Shown here: one piece after another, positions 21,044-34,500 of the stretch | Layout of the letters: the number at the start of each line of letters is the position of its first letter | Position numbering within the stretch: the first letter of the stretch is position 1 | Assembly: GCA_951799425.1 (NCBI GenBank) | Contig: OX637393.1 | Span: 20,091,244-20,155,243 of the forward strand | Origin: Ilex aquifolium | Taxonomy: Eukaryota; Streptophyta; Magnoliopsida; Aquifoliales; Aquifoliaceae | DNA: 64,000 bases | Reading direction: 5' to 3' | Translations under genes and position numbers: made by a program | Notes under the pieces: generated by a model | The model's database searches: none | Told to the model about the DNA's origin: nothing | Seen by the model: the letters and a program-made list of their open reading frames with translations, nothing else

Positions 21044-22778
21044 TGCTTGATGAAAAACCTTGTTGTTCCTAACCTCCTAAAATCATCCCTTAATGTGTAT
21101 ATGATTTATAGTGTGTAGGGGAGTGTCACTCTCCCTCGGAATGATGTGGAAAATAGGGCAACAAAATGGTGGATGAATGAAATAAATGAAATGTGAAATG
21201 TGCGAAATGAACAAAAGTGCTCCCCAAGCGCAAGGAGTCTTTTGCTTGTCGTGTTTTTCTTGGAAAAGTATTTCAATGTCGTCTCCTCAGGGAAGGAAAG
21301 GTCAAGTTGTGTGAAAGTGATTTTGTCAAAAAGAGAAAGTGAAAATCTTTTGAGTTTTGGTTTGGGAAGTGAAGTTTGTTAAAATGAAATGAAAACAAGT
21401 GTTGGCTAATCCGAAGGGTTCATTCCAATGGGAATCACAAATCAACTCGAAGCCTTCCTCGAATAGAGCTTAAATGAACGATTGATTCGTGGGAAGTTAG
21501 GGACAAAATGGAGGTGAGGATCCAAGCATAACCCGTGACCAGGCCTACGGGATATCAAAGACTCACAACCGCATCCCCTCTCAACCTAGTCAAACTGAAC
21601 CATCGTACTCTGAGAGGAGGAAAAAAAATGAGTTGAAATGGCACACCCAAGAGGAGGTCTCCCTTGGATTAGCCAACTTAAACTCTAGCTACTCATGAAA
21701 GCAAGAAAGAAATGCATAATGTAAAGAGAAATAATTGAAATGGAGCATGAAACTTAAATTAATGCAAGGAATCTTAAACTATGAAGAAAAATATTCAAAA
21801 CCCATTTTAAAGCTTGAAAAATGAAGAACTTGAAAGCATTAATGGTTGAAATCTAAAATGCAAGACTAAACTTGAAATATACTTGAAATAAATGACATTA
21901 AAGGAAATGAAAGAAGCTTACAAGAGTATGCAAGAGATTACAAGTGAAAATGGGCAAAGGAAATGCAAAAACATAAATTTCTATTCTACTATTCATCTTC
22001 TTCTTCCTAGGAACTGTCTAAGCTTAGATAGCCACCCCTCAAAACTTGTGTGAATGCTGAATATATGGAGTGTAGAGACATCAAATTTCGTCCATGAGGC
22101 TCCCCTAGCCTGTGTGTGCAGGCTTCCCATCAATGGGAAGAGATTTGATGGCTTGGACAGGCTAGGAGCAGCCTACCCAGCAACTCCCCAAGTGGGAGAA
22201 GTGTAGGTGGGACCCCCAAGAAAGTGGAGATGATTTGCAGGTGTTCTGGGCTGTTTCATAAGAGCGTACCGCTACGCGTACCGGTACGGTTTGGCTACTG
22301 GAGTTCGGCGTACCGGTACGGTTTGCCTACTCTGGACCAGTTTTCGTATAATTATCCTAACTTTTTATCCAACCGTCCGATTGAGCTGAAATGTTGTTAC
22401 AATACAGAAGACATCCAGATCTACAAGTTTCATGTTTTGAACTTTTTCAGATTCAAAGTGGATCATGGTCGAAAATGAGAAAAACAGAGGTACTGTGTCA
22501 AAACTTTGGGAAACCAGTGGGCTAAATCTTCCAAATTTCATTTGTCTTGGTTTCTTCACCTTTAAGCCTCCAAATCCTCATTGAATGTGTTCATCTCTTC
22601 ACCACTCATTCATCCTTAGTTGCAAGGTTATAAAATCCATCATTTACGCTATAATTACCTGCAACATCGAAAATTCAACATTATTCATAATTTCGGCTAA
22701 CTCTAAGTACTTAAATACAAAGTTGAGTTAAAATGCATGTAATGAGGCCATGAAATATGTAATATTTTGTGCTCATCA
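21044..22778 (-). mobile_element. Solo LTR, minus sense, TSD ACATC
   Basis: The 1735-bp unit runs TGCTTGATGAAAAACC to GTGCTCATCA. Perfect ACATC duplications lie at 21039-21043 and 22779-22783. It carries the Athila-type LTR block (GTCGTCTCCTCAGGGAAGG near 21280) and CGTACCGGTACG motifs at 22263-22335. The host sequence on each side is contiguous when compared with 10660-10760 of element N. Confidence 0.9.
22263..22335. repeat. CGTACCGGTACG palindrome cluster
   Basis: GCGTACCGCTACGCGTACCGGTACGG and GCGTACCGGTACGG are separated by GTTTGGCTACTGGAGTTCG. Each unit has a CG-centred dyad. Confidence 0.8.
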
Positions 22779-22783
22779 ACATC

Positions 22784-24088
22784 CAAGGGTTATAATGGGG
22801 CTTGGGGGTGATATTTAGGTAAATGAAATGAAGGATATAGGAAAACAAATAGGGTTGTTCCGAGTGAGTGACTTTTATTTCAAAAATATCTCCCTTTTTA
22901 TGGGATTTTCAGTCCAACACCATCACCACACTCTTTGTTTCTTTTCTTTCTTTTCCTTAACATTTTCCTTTTCTTTTGATCATTATTTCTTCTTCTCACC
23001 CCTTTCTCTCTTTTCTTGGATTTTCATTATTTTTTCTTCGGCTCTTTGAGTTTCAACCTCATTCATCCCTTTTATTTGAGTTTCCACACCATACTTCCTT
23101 CTCTTTTATGATCACTTTTATTCAATTCTAGGAACAACCAAGGTGAGATAGATTTTTATCATTTTGCACTGCCTTGGAATTGTGTGGTATGAAAATGAAT
23201 TTGCACTTAAGGCTCAATCACGGCACTAGGGATAAACTTTCACAAGAAAAAGGGCTAAGGCTCAAAATAAATAAACGATGGCCTAAGATCACCTCTAGAT
23301 AAACATGGGGGAGCATTATGCATTTCAAGACAATTCAATCAACTACATAAATGCACCTAATCGAAACAAGCATAATGAGATTATTGAACACATTTGAAAT
23401 TTGAAGAATTGTTCCTTGAGTAAATGTAAGTCCCATCCAACAAGGATTGACACTAAAGCTCTCATGGGTTTTTACTCATCTCTACTATTCATGTCAAGCA
23501 CTAAAATGTGAACTCAATCCGTAAATTATCAAAATTACACATTCAAGGTGTACATATTGGTGAGTTCAAAAACAAACACATATTTGATACTCAAGCATAG
23601 GATGGACTTCTATAATGTGCTCATATATTCACAATTCAACACAAAGATCAACATGTCAACAACCCAAAGCACTCTTAATAAGGGAATATCGTTCAACATT
23701 CAGATATTTTCTCAAACATTTTCAAAATTTTCACATAATTTGTAACTATTGTGAACAAAAATCTGTATGATATGTGAAAGGTGAATTTTTCACCTCAAAA
23801 TTTTGTATTATCAACAAAAAATTTCCACAAATATTGGTGTATCATACAAATGGTGCACCTCACCCCCCAACTTGATTTATGCATTGTCCTCAATGCAATA
23901 AAAAAGATATGATATGCAATGAAGGACTGTAAAAAGATGATTAGGGTTAGAAAACACCTCGCACTTGAGATTTTGACAAAACCACCAACATCTGCAACTA
24001 AGAAAAACAACATTATACTCGAATTTAAAGTAAATAAACATAAACAGATAAAGTAAAAGTAACTGTACACTAAAGACCATAAGAAAAG
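22784..24088 (-). other. Noncoding stretch between IN and env-like ORF of Athila-A, part 2
   Basis: No supported gene. It is alignable to 10690-12120 of element N and to 49550-50650 of Athila-C. Near 23857-23900 the sense strand reads TTGAGGACAATGCATAAAT followed by CAAGTTGGGGGGTGAGG, a second (central) polypurine tract just downstream of the IN stop. Confidence 0.7.
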
Positions 24089-25248
24089 TCAATCCTCCAA
24101 CAAGTCCGGGTAAACTGGATCCATCAAATCCTCCTCCACTCCTTGTCCTTCAAAACCCTCGAAAAATGGTTTAAGTTTTTGGCCATTGACCTTGAATGTC
24201 TTGCCATCCTCGGGGTTTGTGAATTCCACGGCTCCATTGGGGTAGGCCACCTTGACAAGATTGGGGCCATCCCAATGAGATCTGAGCTTTCCTTGAAAAA
24301 TTGAGAAACGCGAGTTGTATAAGAGCACTTTTTTGCCTGGCTCAAATGACTTCCTCACAATGGATTTTTCATGAAAGATCTTAGCCCGCTCTTTTGAAAT
24401 TTTAGAGCTCTCATACGCATCTCTTTGGATCTCTTCAAATTCATTCATTTCTAGCTTCCTATGCTCTCCGACCATTCTCAAATTGAAGTTTAGAGTCTTT
24501 ATAGCCCAATAGGCCTTGTGTTCCATTTCAACTGGAAAATGGCAAGCCTTTCCATAGACGAGCTGATAGGGAGACATGCCTAAGATAGCCTTATAGGTCG
24601 TGCAGTAAGCCCAAAGGACATCGGTCAACCTAAATGACCAATCCTTCCTATTGGGGTTTACCGTTTTCTCTAGGATATTTTTAATCTCCCTACTGGCCAA
24701 CTCGGCTTGGCCATTGGTTTATGGGTGATATGTAGTGGATGTCTTATGTGTGACGCCATATTTATGCATCAAAGACGTAAATGGCCTATTGCAGAAATGC
24801 GATCCGCCGTCGCTTATCATAGCACGAGGCATCCCGAACCTCGAAAAGATGTTCTCTGTCAAGAATTTGACCATGATCCGGTGGTCATTGGTCTTGGTTT
24901 GGATAGTCTCCACCCATTTGGACACGTAGTCCACTGCGAGTATAATGTATAGGAAACCAAACGACACGGGGAAGGGACCCATAAAGTCAATGCCCCAACA
25001 ATCAAATATTTCATTGACAAGTACAGGGGACAGGGCATCATATTCCTTCGGGTCACACTGCCCAGTCTTTGGCATCTATCACATTCTTTACAAAATAAAA
25101 CACAATCTTTGTTAAGTGAGAGCCAGTAAAAACCTGATTGTAGAATTTTCGCCGAAGTCTTCTTGGAAGATAAGTGACCACCGCATGAATCCGAGTGGCA
25201 AAATGCAAGGACATCCCGCTGCTCATTTTCTAGTACGCATCTCCGCAT
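24089..25248 (-). pseudogene. Athila-A integrase, broken
   Basis: On the minus strand an HHCC zinc-binding part (HLSSKK...CKECDRCQ, frame starting 25248) is followed in another frame (25075-24719) by the core. The core has IDFMGPFPV and MISDGGSHF with the two catalytic Asp, then YHP at a stop. The open stretch 24700-24089 holds [19 protein letters not shown], the [11 protein letters not shown] and [15 protein letters not shown] parts, and the C-terminal end [11 protein letters not shown]. The order and wording are those of Athila IN. At least one frameshift and one stop make it non-functional. Confidence 0.85.
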
Positions 25249-25296
25249 GACTTGGTCAGGGCAGTACTTGAACAGCTACGGGTTGTCGAAGTAGAA

Positions 25297-26018
25297 TTAC
25301 TTCACATCTGCCATAAATCTTCTTCGATCCTCCGGGCTCCAGTGTGGTGGTATTTGTCCTGTTGCAAGATAATTACATATGTCAGCATAGTAGGGACAAA
25401 CAGAATGAATCGAAAGTAATTGCTCATCAGGGAAAAAATCAGGGATAGAAATGTGCTCATCGGCCTCTTGCACCACCAGTCGGGACAAATGATCTGCCGC
25501 CACGTTCTCCATTCCCTTTTTATCTTTGATTGTCAAATTGAACTCTTGGAGTAGGAGGATCCACCTGATGAGTCTCGATTTTGCATCCTACTTAGACAAC
25601 AAATACTTCAAAGCAAAGTGATTAGTATAGACTACTATCGGTGAACCAATGATGTAGGACCGAAATTTATCCAATGCAAATGCTACCGCTAGCAACTCAT
25701 TTTCTTGGTGGTATAGTTCATTTGAGCTTCATTAAGTGTTTTGCTAGCGTAGTATATTACATAAGGTCTCTTATCCTCCCTTTGACCAAGCACTCGTGTT
25801 GCAGATAAGCTCCAAAGGTAAATCCCACTTAGGTGGTCGCATAATCGGAGGTGTAGTAAGCATGCTTTTGAGTTTTGTAAAAGATGCCTCACAATTATCC
25901 GACTACTCGAATGGGACATCCTTAGACAGTAAATTGGTCAAAGATCGGGTCAATGCACTAAAGCCTTTAATAAAACAACGATAAAAGCCGGCATGGCCCA
26001 GAAACGACATGATATCCT
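25297..26018 (-). pseudogene. Athila-A RNase H and connection to integrase, broken
   Basis: The minus strand at 25689-25919 reads GQREDKRPYVIYYASKTLNE and MNYTTKKM, the RNase H start in Athila. A further frame (25536-25297) reads KKGMENVAADHLSRL, the conserved end of RNase H, then the linker toward IN. Frames change several times. Confidence 0.8.
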
Positions 26019-26909
26019 TTATGACTTCACTGTAGGGAGGTTGGAAATGGCCTCAACCTTTGATTTGTCCACTTCGATCCCCTTCGCCGAGATGATATGC
26101 CCAAGAAAAATTCCTTGTGTCACCATGAAGTGACACTTCTCCCAACTCAAGACTAAGTTCTTCTCCTCACATCTCTCAAGAACTCTCTCCAAATTCTCCA
26201 AACATCCACTGAAGGAATCCCCAAACACCGATAATTCATCCATAAACACCTCTACATTCTTCTCCACCATATCACTGAAAATCCACATCATGCAACGCTG
26301 AAAAGTTCCAAGAGCATTACACAACCCAAAGGGCATGCGACGATAGGCAAAGGTACCATAGGGACAAGTGAAGGTGGTCTTCTCTTGATCCTCCAATGCA
26401 ATCTCGATTTGATTGTAGCTGGAGTATCCATCCAAGAAACAATAGAATAAGTGTCCGACTACTATTTCTAACACTTGGTCGAGGAATGGCAAAGGGAAAT
26501 GATATTTTCTTGTGCACAGGTGGAGCTTTCGATAGTCAATGCATACTCTCCATCCGATTATCACCCTAGTCATAATCAACTCATTATCCTCATTTGCTAC
26601 CTTAGTGACCCCCGATTTCTTTGGAACCACTTGAGTGGGACTCGCCCATTTACTATCGACAATCGGGAAGATGATGCCCACATCAAGTAGTTTAAGTACC
26701 TCGTCCCTCACCACATCCTTCATAATTAGATTCAATCTTCTTTGCGGTTGTCGGGAAGGCTTGGAGTCATCCTCAAGGTAAATGCGGTGTGTGCAAATGA
26801 GGGGGCTTATCCCCTTGATGTCGGCAATTGTCCAACCAATCACTCCCTCATGCCTTCTCAACACTTCCAAGAGATCCTCTTCTTGCTTCTCCTCCAGTGC
26901 TGAGCTAAT
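26019..26909 (-). pseudogene. Athila-A reverse transcriptase, altered active site
   Basis: The open frame from 26870 to 26019 encodes the start of pol (GVIGWTIADIKGISP, a conserved pre-RT signature), then WRVCIDYRKL, FTCPYGTFAYRRMPFGLC, the catalytic region FMDELSVFGDSF, and CHFMVTQGIFLGH. The family normally has FMDD; here the second Asp is Glu, so polymerase activity is doubtful even though this stretch is open. The region is separated from its PR and gag part by element G, inserted at CTAAT (26905-26909 and 42216-42220). Confidence 0.88.
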
Positions 26910-28237
26910 TGATTAACCATCAAAAGTGTTATTTTATTATATTTAATGATTGGTTAATTGCATATTATTTGTGATTAAATTTGTTAAATTTCTTGATTTT
27001 CTAGTTTGATACTTTTTCTAGTTGTTTGGTTTATTTTGCAGATAAATTGGTTGATTTAAAGTAATAATGGATAATGCAAGTGAAGCAATAACTAGAGGAA
27101 GAATCACAATTGATAAGGATTGAAGAATCATCAGGAAGATTTGAAGATATATCAGCAATTTTAATCCTTATAAGAGTCCAAGTGAGAAGAAAACTCGTTT
27201 AAAGTTGGATTAGGAAAGTTTCCTAGAAGATAAGGATTTGACACGTTTTTAATATTTTGGTCATAACTTTTGACTCCGATATTGGATTGACCTGATTTTT
27301 GCAGGGTTGGAAAGAAAACTTCAAGGGCTACAGAAGTATATTTCATGATAATTTCGTGAATCAGCCTCTAAATATGCGACATCCAAGCTCGAAATCTGGA
27401 CAGATTTTATACCCGCACCCCAAGATTTTATGCATGGGATTTAACTTTAAAAGACTTTTGTTTGAAAAAAAATTCCTCCCAATCCACCCTTATATTTTTT
27501 ACCTGTACCTAGGATTTATTTTAGTATAAATAAAGGCTCTCATCTATTGAGAGAGATAATTAAGAATTAGGATTAGTATTATTATTCTTTTCATATATTA
27601 TTTTTGGTTTTAGTTTATCATGTCTGGCTAGAGGGTTAAGCTAGAGTTAGGGGAAGACCTCTCAATGAAGTACCATAATGTTATTGACTCTGAGCTTAAT
27701 GATATGTGATATTTTGTTAATTCAATTTTTAATTTCTTAGCAAAGTTTTTGCTCTGTAAAAATCCTTGAGTCATTGTGCCACGTACATTGATTGCTTCAA
27801 TTTCCCTGCGAGTAAATAACTGGTTATTCCACTTTTAAGTTAATTATCATTATTTCACAGAATAATATAATTGGATGGTTATTCAGGTTCCTGAATAATC
27901 TTTTGAATATAAATTGTGGTTTTATTGCTTAATTAGGTGACTTGAATCAACCGGCATTTGACTCTCGTCTAGAATTAAGAATTAAGTCTTTAATCATTAT
28001 TGTATGGAATTGAGAGGGAGTACCTGATGCTCTAGTATTTTTATTATATTGTTTTAATTACTTCAATCAGTAGTTACAACTCAAAAATCTTTTAAACAAA
28101 TCGTCTTCACAAGTTTGTTTTATTGTTTATGTGATTGCTGCTGTTTCACAATTCCCTAAGGGTTCGACCTTGGTCTTCCGAGAAATATATTACTTCGCTC
28201 AACCTGCGCTTGGGTTTACAATATTAAAGTTGAAGCA
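26910..28237 (+). repeat. Left LTR of element G (plus sense)
   Basis: 1328 bp, TGATTAACC to GAAGCA. TATAAATAAA at 27525 is a likely TATA box. The 3' end has TTCGACCTTGG and CGCTTGGG, the conserved U5-type block. No CpG-palindrome cluster is seen in this LTR. Confidence 0.88.
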
Positions 28238-28243
28238 AGTTTT

Positions 28244-28260
28244 TGGCGCCGTTGTCGGGG
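28244..28260 (+). promoter_or_regulatory. Primer binding site of element G, tRNA-Asp type
   Basis: TGGCGCCGTTGTCGGGG matches the complement of the tRNA-Asp 3' end with one change (C to T at position 12), 6 nt inside the LTR. Confidence 0.85.
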
Positions 28261-28429
28261 AGTTGTTTGAAGGCAAGGACATCTATTTAGGTTTGCTAGA
28301 TTTGAGATTCGTCACAGATCCAGTAATCTCATCCCCTTTTTTTTATTATTTATTTTTTTACTTGTTTTATTTTACCTTAGGTTAGATTTTCATAATTTTT
28401 ATTTTTATTTTTTTTTTGATTATTTTAAT

Positions 28430-29066
28430 GTGGTGTCAAGTTTTTTCCCGGTGGAGGAATTATGTGTGATTTGTGATACGTTTGGGCATCCCACTGAGGT
28501 TTGCCCTTTAATTCCAACTGCTCGAAAATTTTTGAGGAATGGGTCAATTATATTACCTAACTCTTATCAACCTTACCTTGACCATTGTTTTGAAACTTTT
28601 TATCCTAATTTTGGTTGGGGGAATGAACATTATCAGTTACCTATATATGACACATCACCACAAGACCCACCCCAATATCCACCTTACCATGACCCACAAG
28701 AAAAGAATTTGGAAGACATTCTTTGTGAATTTATGCAAAGCCAACAAGCTTTCAATGAAAGCTAACAAGCTTTCAATACGCAAATAAGTCAAGATACTGA
28801 AGAGATAAAAGACATGCTCAATATATTGGTACAAGAACAAGAGGTTAAAAATAGTCAATATAGTGAGAGTGATTCTTTTCCTGAACTACAAACTGAGGAT
28901 GAATCCATTAATACTCTTGATATTGAAGAATTAAGTGACATTATTATTCCACAAGAGGCTAATGAGCTCAAAGACCTTTTATTATCAACAAGTAGTAATG
29001 AGATTCACATATCTAATCTTGGTAAGGGTATGAAAGTTGAGTTGTGTGTTGTAATTGATAAAAATC
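28430..29066 (+). pseudogene. Mini-Gag of element G, N-terminal part
   Basis: One zinc knuckle (CVICDTFGHPTEVC) is followed by a Tyr/Pro-rich part with GWGNEHYQ and FMQSQQAFN motifs. After an in-frame stop at about 28763 comes an acidic part with ANELKD and EIHISNLGKG. The order of motifs equals the mini-Gag of element N, which has three knuckles. The start codon is unclear; no ATG precedes the knuckle in frame. The gene continues at 40248 after Tekay-B. Confidence 0.7.
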
Positions 29067-29377
29067 TGTAACACCCCGCATTTTCTTTTATATATGCATA
29101 TAGATATATAGATATAGCAAATAATGGTTGTAAAGATGTGGATAGGGGTATTGAAGTGTGTTTGAACTTTGTAAATTTGAAAAGTAAAGATTTAAAATGT
29201 TAATGAAAATCATAGTTGAAATTTAGTTTTAGTGAGTGAAAATATAAAATGTTAGGTCATATAACTTGTATTAGATAGGTTTGGTGTATAAATATGTGTT
29301 GGAGAGGTTTGTGATGGATTTGGTTAGTTTTGGAATGGATTGGAAATGGAAAACAAAAGAAATAGACAAAACTGGGT

Positions 29378-29440
29378 AAATGGTACCGGTACTGAATGGT
29401 ACCGGTACTGAATGGTACCGGTACTGAGTACCGGTACTAC
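29378..29440. repeat. GGTACCGGTACT array in U3 of the Tekay-B 5' LTR
   Basis: Three tandem GGTACCGGTACTGAAT-type 16-mers are followed by GAGTACCGGTACTACC, about 55 bp upstream of the TATA box. The 3' LTR array is longer and differently composed. Confidence 0.88.
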
Positions 29441-29494
29441 CAAAACCAGACTGTTTATTTTAAAGTCGCGAATTTCGGCCTCTCTCTCTCTCCC

Positions 29495-29502
29495 TATAAA
29501 TA
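29495..29502 (+). promoter_or_regulatory. Tekay-B LTR TATA box
   Basis: TATAAATA after a CT-rich run. The same site is at 38413 in the 3' LTR. Confidence 0.65.
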
Positions 29503-31319
29503 CTTAAGGCCGACTATTTGAGCCCCATTTCAGCCTTCTAAACCCTAGGCACCTTTAGAGAGAAAGAGAGGGAGAGAAGAACATCAAAGATAAGGAGAGA
29601 TACACCATTTTAGAAGATTAAAACCCTAGATTTCTAAGATTTCACTTCTCTACTCATTCTTTTTTCTTCCATTCTTCACCCACTCTCACCCAAATCTTTT
29701 GAAAACCCTAGGGAGAGGAGATTAAAAGGAAAAGAAAGGAAAGCAAGAAGGTCTTGAAGCTTGGGTATTTGGCTAAAACTCTTGAGCATTGAGGTAGGGG
29801 ATTTCTTCCTATTCTCTTACATTGAGGCTAGGATTAAATTATATGTATTCTTTTGCTTCAAAATCATATATACTTGCTATTATTTACTTGATTCTTGATC
29901 CTCTTGCATTTATTGCCATGTTTTAAACATTGTGGTAGTTGGGTAACCATTAAAGGTCCCTTTTTCATTCTCAAACTCTAGTTTTAAGAAAAATGAATTT
30001 TTCCTCTTTACATTTTCTTTGTTCTCACCATCACAACCTTAGTGCTTGATATTGTATAACAAAATGATGTTTATGGTGATCTCTTGCTCTTTTTCTTCAA
30101 TTTTGCTATGGTACAAATTGTGAAATTTGGGGATTTTGGGATTTCTGGTAAATTGAGAAAATGTTTGTAATGATATCTCTTGTATGATTGTTGTGATGGA
30201 CTTGAATTGCTTTCGAGCATTGCCGTAGAGTGTTAGAGGTTAGTCTATCCCGGTGGGGGTTTATGGTATGGTTAGAATGTGAGATATTTGTGGGAATTTT
30301 ATCGCTTGCGTGGTTGTACGATACGAACATGGATTACTATGGACCGGGTATCATGTAGTGGGTATACGTCTTTATATGCCACGCGGGTATGAACTTTTCC
30401 TACCACATGGAGTGGGTAGACGCCTTTGTACGCCGTGTGGGTATACATTTTTCATATCGCTAATGATCACGGGTTAGTAACGTGGGTTGTATCGGGCACA
30501 CAGTGTGGGTCATCGTGCATTGTACCATAAATTGTTTTGACAAGAGTTTCGGGAAGTATGGGATTCTGCGAGAACTTGTTGAAAACGGTTCATGGTAGAA
30601 TGAATTACCAATGGTATACGGTGTTTATTTATCCATTTCGATTACTATTGCTACTTAAACTTGAGATCTATTTAAAATGTCCTGCTTTTCCTTCAAAATG
30701 TTATATATGCTATTTGTGAAAATGAGACCAACCGTTTTATATGCTTTCCTAAACCTTGTTTGAGTTTGGGAAGATTTTGCTACAGAGCTTCGTGCTCATC
30801 CCCTACAATTAACATTTTTCAGATTATGTTATAGAGGAGGAGCTTGGCGCTAATGAGCCGGGCCTTGGGGAAGCCTCATTAGAGGGGTACCTGGATCCCG
30901 AGTGGGACATTTAGAGATGCCCCTTTTATTTTTGTACTAGACTAGGAACCAATATGTACAAACATTGTAAAGTCTAGTTTCTTTTGAAATTCCGTTGCAA
31001 TATATTCATGTAATTCTTTTGGGTTGTAATGGCCTTAGTTTGGCTTATTCTTTTGGGATGATCGTTGTGGATAGTATATATGGTGAATGAAATATTTTGG
31101 ATTTGATGGTTAGATAGACCCGGTGTGGTCAAGGTATTATAAATGTACAGGTTGTGAGTTTTGGGAGAGCTTCCCGTACGAAGGAGACTCTGCCCGAATT
31201 TTGTTAAATTAAGAATGTTTCTTATTTGATGGATATATATATATATTTAGTTGCTCTCATGACAGGAATGATTTCATAATGTAATGCCGTCCAGAGTGGT
31301 ATTTGGGGCGTTACAAAGT

Positions 31320-31331
31320 TGGTATCAGAGC
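31320..31331 (+). promoter_or_regulatory. Primer binding site of Tekay-B (initiator-Met tRNA)
   Basis: TGGTATCAGAGC, the complement of the initiator-Met tRNA 3' end, 4 nt inside the LTR. Confidence 0.92.
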
Positions 31332-31507
31332 CTAGGCTTTAGGTCTTACATGGGAGCTGTAGGTTATGGATTACCACTAGAGATGTAGGTTTAGGGTGAA
31401 GGAAATTGTTAAGTTAAATTTTGTATATGCCTTGTGCTTAAATCAAGACATCCTACATATCACTTTAGTTTATAGCTTGCACATCAAGGGAACTAAATTA
31501 TGGATTG

Positions 31508-34500
31508 ATGTGCAGGATGGACGGTACAAGGGGACGCGGACGTGGGCGTGGCCGTGGAGGTCAAGCAAATCCACCACCACCACCACCTCCGGATGCCATG
31601 CAAGGCATTTACCAATGCTTGAGGGAGCTCACCACTTTGGTACAAAACCAAAATGGTAACAACAACCACAATGGTGGAGCTCATCCTCTCGCTCAAGTAC
31701 CGGGCTACGGAGAGGAGAATAGGAGAATTGTAGTTCTCCGAGAGTTTCTGAGGCAACACCCGCCTACTTTCCAAGGGAGCTCTAACCCTTTGGATGCGGA
31801 TAGATGGATCCGCCGAGTGAAGAAGATTTGTGACGGCATGGGAGTTGCCGAGGACTTGCGGGTGGGCTTAGCTATCTACCTGTTCGAGGGGGAGGCCGAC
31901 CATTGGTGGGAATCCGTAAAGAGAAGGAGGAACACCGATACACTCATTTGGGAGGAGTTCGACCAAATCTTCCAAGACAAGTACTTCCCCGAATCAGTCA
32001 GAGATAGAATGAAGGCCGATTTCCTTGCTCTACGACAGGGCAGCACGTCTGTGGCCGAGTATGAGAGGAGGTTTGATGAGCTATCTCGTTACGCTACGGA
32101 GTTTATAGCTACTGAGGCCGACAGGGCCAAGCGATTTGAGCAGGGCTTGAGGCCGACTATCAGGGAGAAGTTGGTGGCTCTCAAGATCAGGGAGTATGGG
32201 GATCTGGTTGATAGAGCCGCACTTGTGGAGAGAGACATGGAGGATACTCAGCGGCGACAGAGCTTTATGAGGGGAGGTCCGATCAGGACGGGTGCTAGCG
32301 GCAGTGGAGCACAGAGGCCGACACCATACCGTCGCCCAGACCAGGCAGGGGGACATAGACCGCCGGTAGCTCGAGGAGTAGGAGAGGTACCGGGGAGGAC
32401 AGCCACAGACCCCCGTCACTGCTTTGCATGTGGAGAGGTTGGGCACTACAAAAGTCAATGCCCATCGTTTCCACCAAGGACCAATCAAGCAACCGGACAA
32501 TTACCCACAAACAAGCCACCTTTACAAAGGCCAACACAGCAGAGACCGTTACAAGCTCAAGCCCCCGGCAGCGCAAATCAAGGAAGGGTTTTTGCTTTGA
32601 CCCAAACGGAGGAAGATGCCTCCAAGGCAGTAGTTGAAGGTATTGTTCTTCTCTACAATTCTTGGGCCCGAATTCTATTTGATCCCGGTGCGACTCATTC
32701 TTTTATACGTACTGCGTATGCTACTAATTTGGGATTGGGTTTCGAGAAGCTAGAACATGCATTGAATGTTGACTTGCCTACGGGAGAACGATTGGATACA
32801 ACTAGGGTATGTAGAGAATGTGTGCTTCGCATTGGGGAGCAAGATTTGGTTGTGTTAGACATGAAGGGGTATGACGTTATATTTGGGATGAATTTGTTGT
32901 CCGCTTTCCGTGCGGTGATGGATTATTTTCGCAAGCGGATCTCATTCCAATTACCGGGAGGGGTAGTCTTTACTTTCATGAATGATCGTAATTCTTCCCA
33001 TCCATTTCCTACTACGGGTAATAAATTCTTGAAAGCGAAGGCGGGAAGCCAGTTGAGTTTCTTAGCCAGCTTAATGGGAGATGATCGGGATAAATCCCAT
33101 GCGGACGTAGTGTTGATAGTATCGGATTTTTCGGATGTCTTCCATGAAGAATTACCTGGGTTACCTCCACAAAGGGAGATTGAGTTCAAGATTGATCTCT
33201 ATCCAGGAACTGAACCCATATCCATTGCCCCTTATCGAATGGCACCTTTGGAGTTGAAGGAGCTAAGGAAGCAATTGGATCATCTACTGGCCATTGGGTT
33301 TATACGTTTGAGCACCTCACCTTGGGGAGCCCCGGTCCTCTTTGTGAAGAAGACAGATGAGACACTACGGTTGTGCACGGATTACCGAAGGTTGAATCGG
33401 GTTACCGTGAAGAATAAATACCCTTTACCTCGGATTGACGATTTATTTGATCAGTTGAGGGGTTCGAGGTACTACTCTAAGATTGATCTTCGCATAGGGT
33501 ACCATCAACTGCGGATTAAGGAGGGGGATATTCCTAAGACTGCTTTTCGTACCCGATATGGTCATTTCGAGTATACGGTGATGCCGTTCGGATTGACTAA
33601 TGCCCCCGCAGCCTTCATGGATTTGATGCATAGAGTCTTTCGGCCTTACCTCGATCAATTTGTCATTGTGTTTATTGATGACATATTGATTTACTCACAG
33701 ACTCAGGAGGAACATGCTCGTCATCTCTCTATTGTGCTACAAACATTGAGAGAACATAAGTTATATGCGAAGATGAGCAAGTGTGAGTTTTGGATGAAGG
33801 AAGTGAAGTTCCTTGGCCATGTTGTGTCCGAGAAAGGAGTAGCTGTTGATCCCGCAAAGATTGAGGCTGTGATGAAATGGGAACCACCGAAGAATGTGAC
33901 CGAGATACGTAGCTTCTTGGGTTTAGCAGGTTACTATCGGAGGTTCGTAGAAGGGTTCTCAAAGCTTGCGATGCCGATGACTCGCCTTACAAAGAAGGGA
34001 GAAAAATTTGTGTGGACTCAAGCGTGTGAGCTAGCCTTTCGCACCTTGAAGGAGAAGTTGACGACGACTCCTGTCCTCATTATTCCGAGCAGTGGGGAGG
34101 GATATGATGTGTACACGAATGCTTCGCTACGAGGCTTGGGATGTGTTCTAATGCAAGGAGGGAAGGTAGTTGCTTATGGATCGAGGCAACTCAAAACTCA
34201 GGAACAGAACTATCCCACTCATGACTTGGAGTTAGCCGCTGTGGTTTTTGCTCTTAAGTTGTGGAGATGTTATTTATACGGGGAGAAATTTCAAGTGTTC
34301 TCAGACCATAAAAGCCTCAAATATATCTTCACGCAGAAGGATTTGAATCTCCGCCAAAGAAGGTGGATTGAGTATTTAGAAGACTACGAGTTCACGCTCA
34401 ATTACCATTCGGGGAAAGCCAATGTAGTCGCCGATGCACTTAGCCGAAAGTCTTGGGGTGAACTCAATGCTCTTGCAAGTAAATGGAAGTTGAGGGATGC

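Larger units (their letters stand above)
29067..31315 (+). repeat. 5' LTR of Tekay-B
   Basis: TGTAACACC to GCGTTACA. A TATA box is at 29495. A short array (three to four GGTACCGGTACTG units) at 29378-29440 lies just upstream of it. A GA-rich tract lies near 29551-29580. Confidence 0.92.

Noticed and set aside
32081..32500. Antisense frames within the Tekay-B and Tekay-T pol genes (also 55577-55990, 57020-57439)
   Set aside because: Shadows of conserved GC-richer pol coding sequence; no independent evidence.
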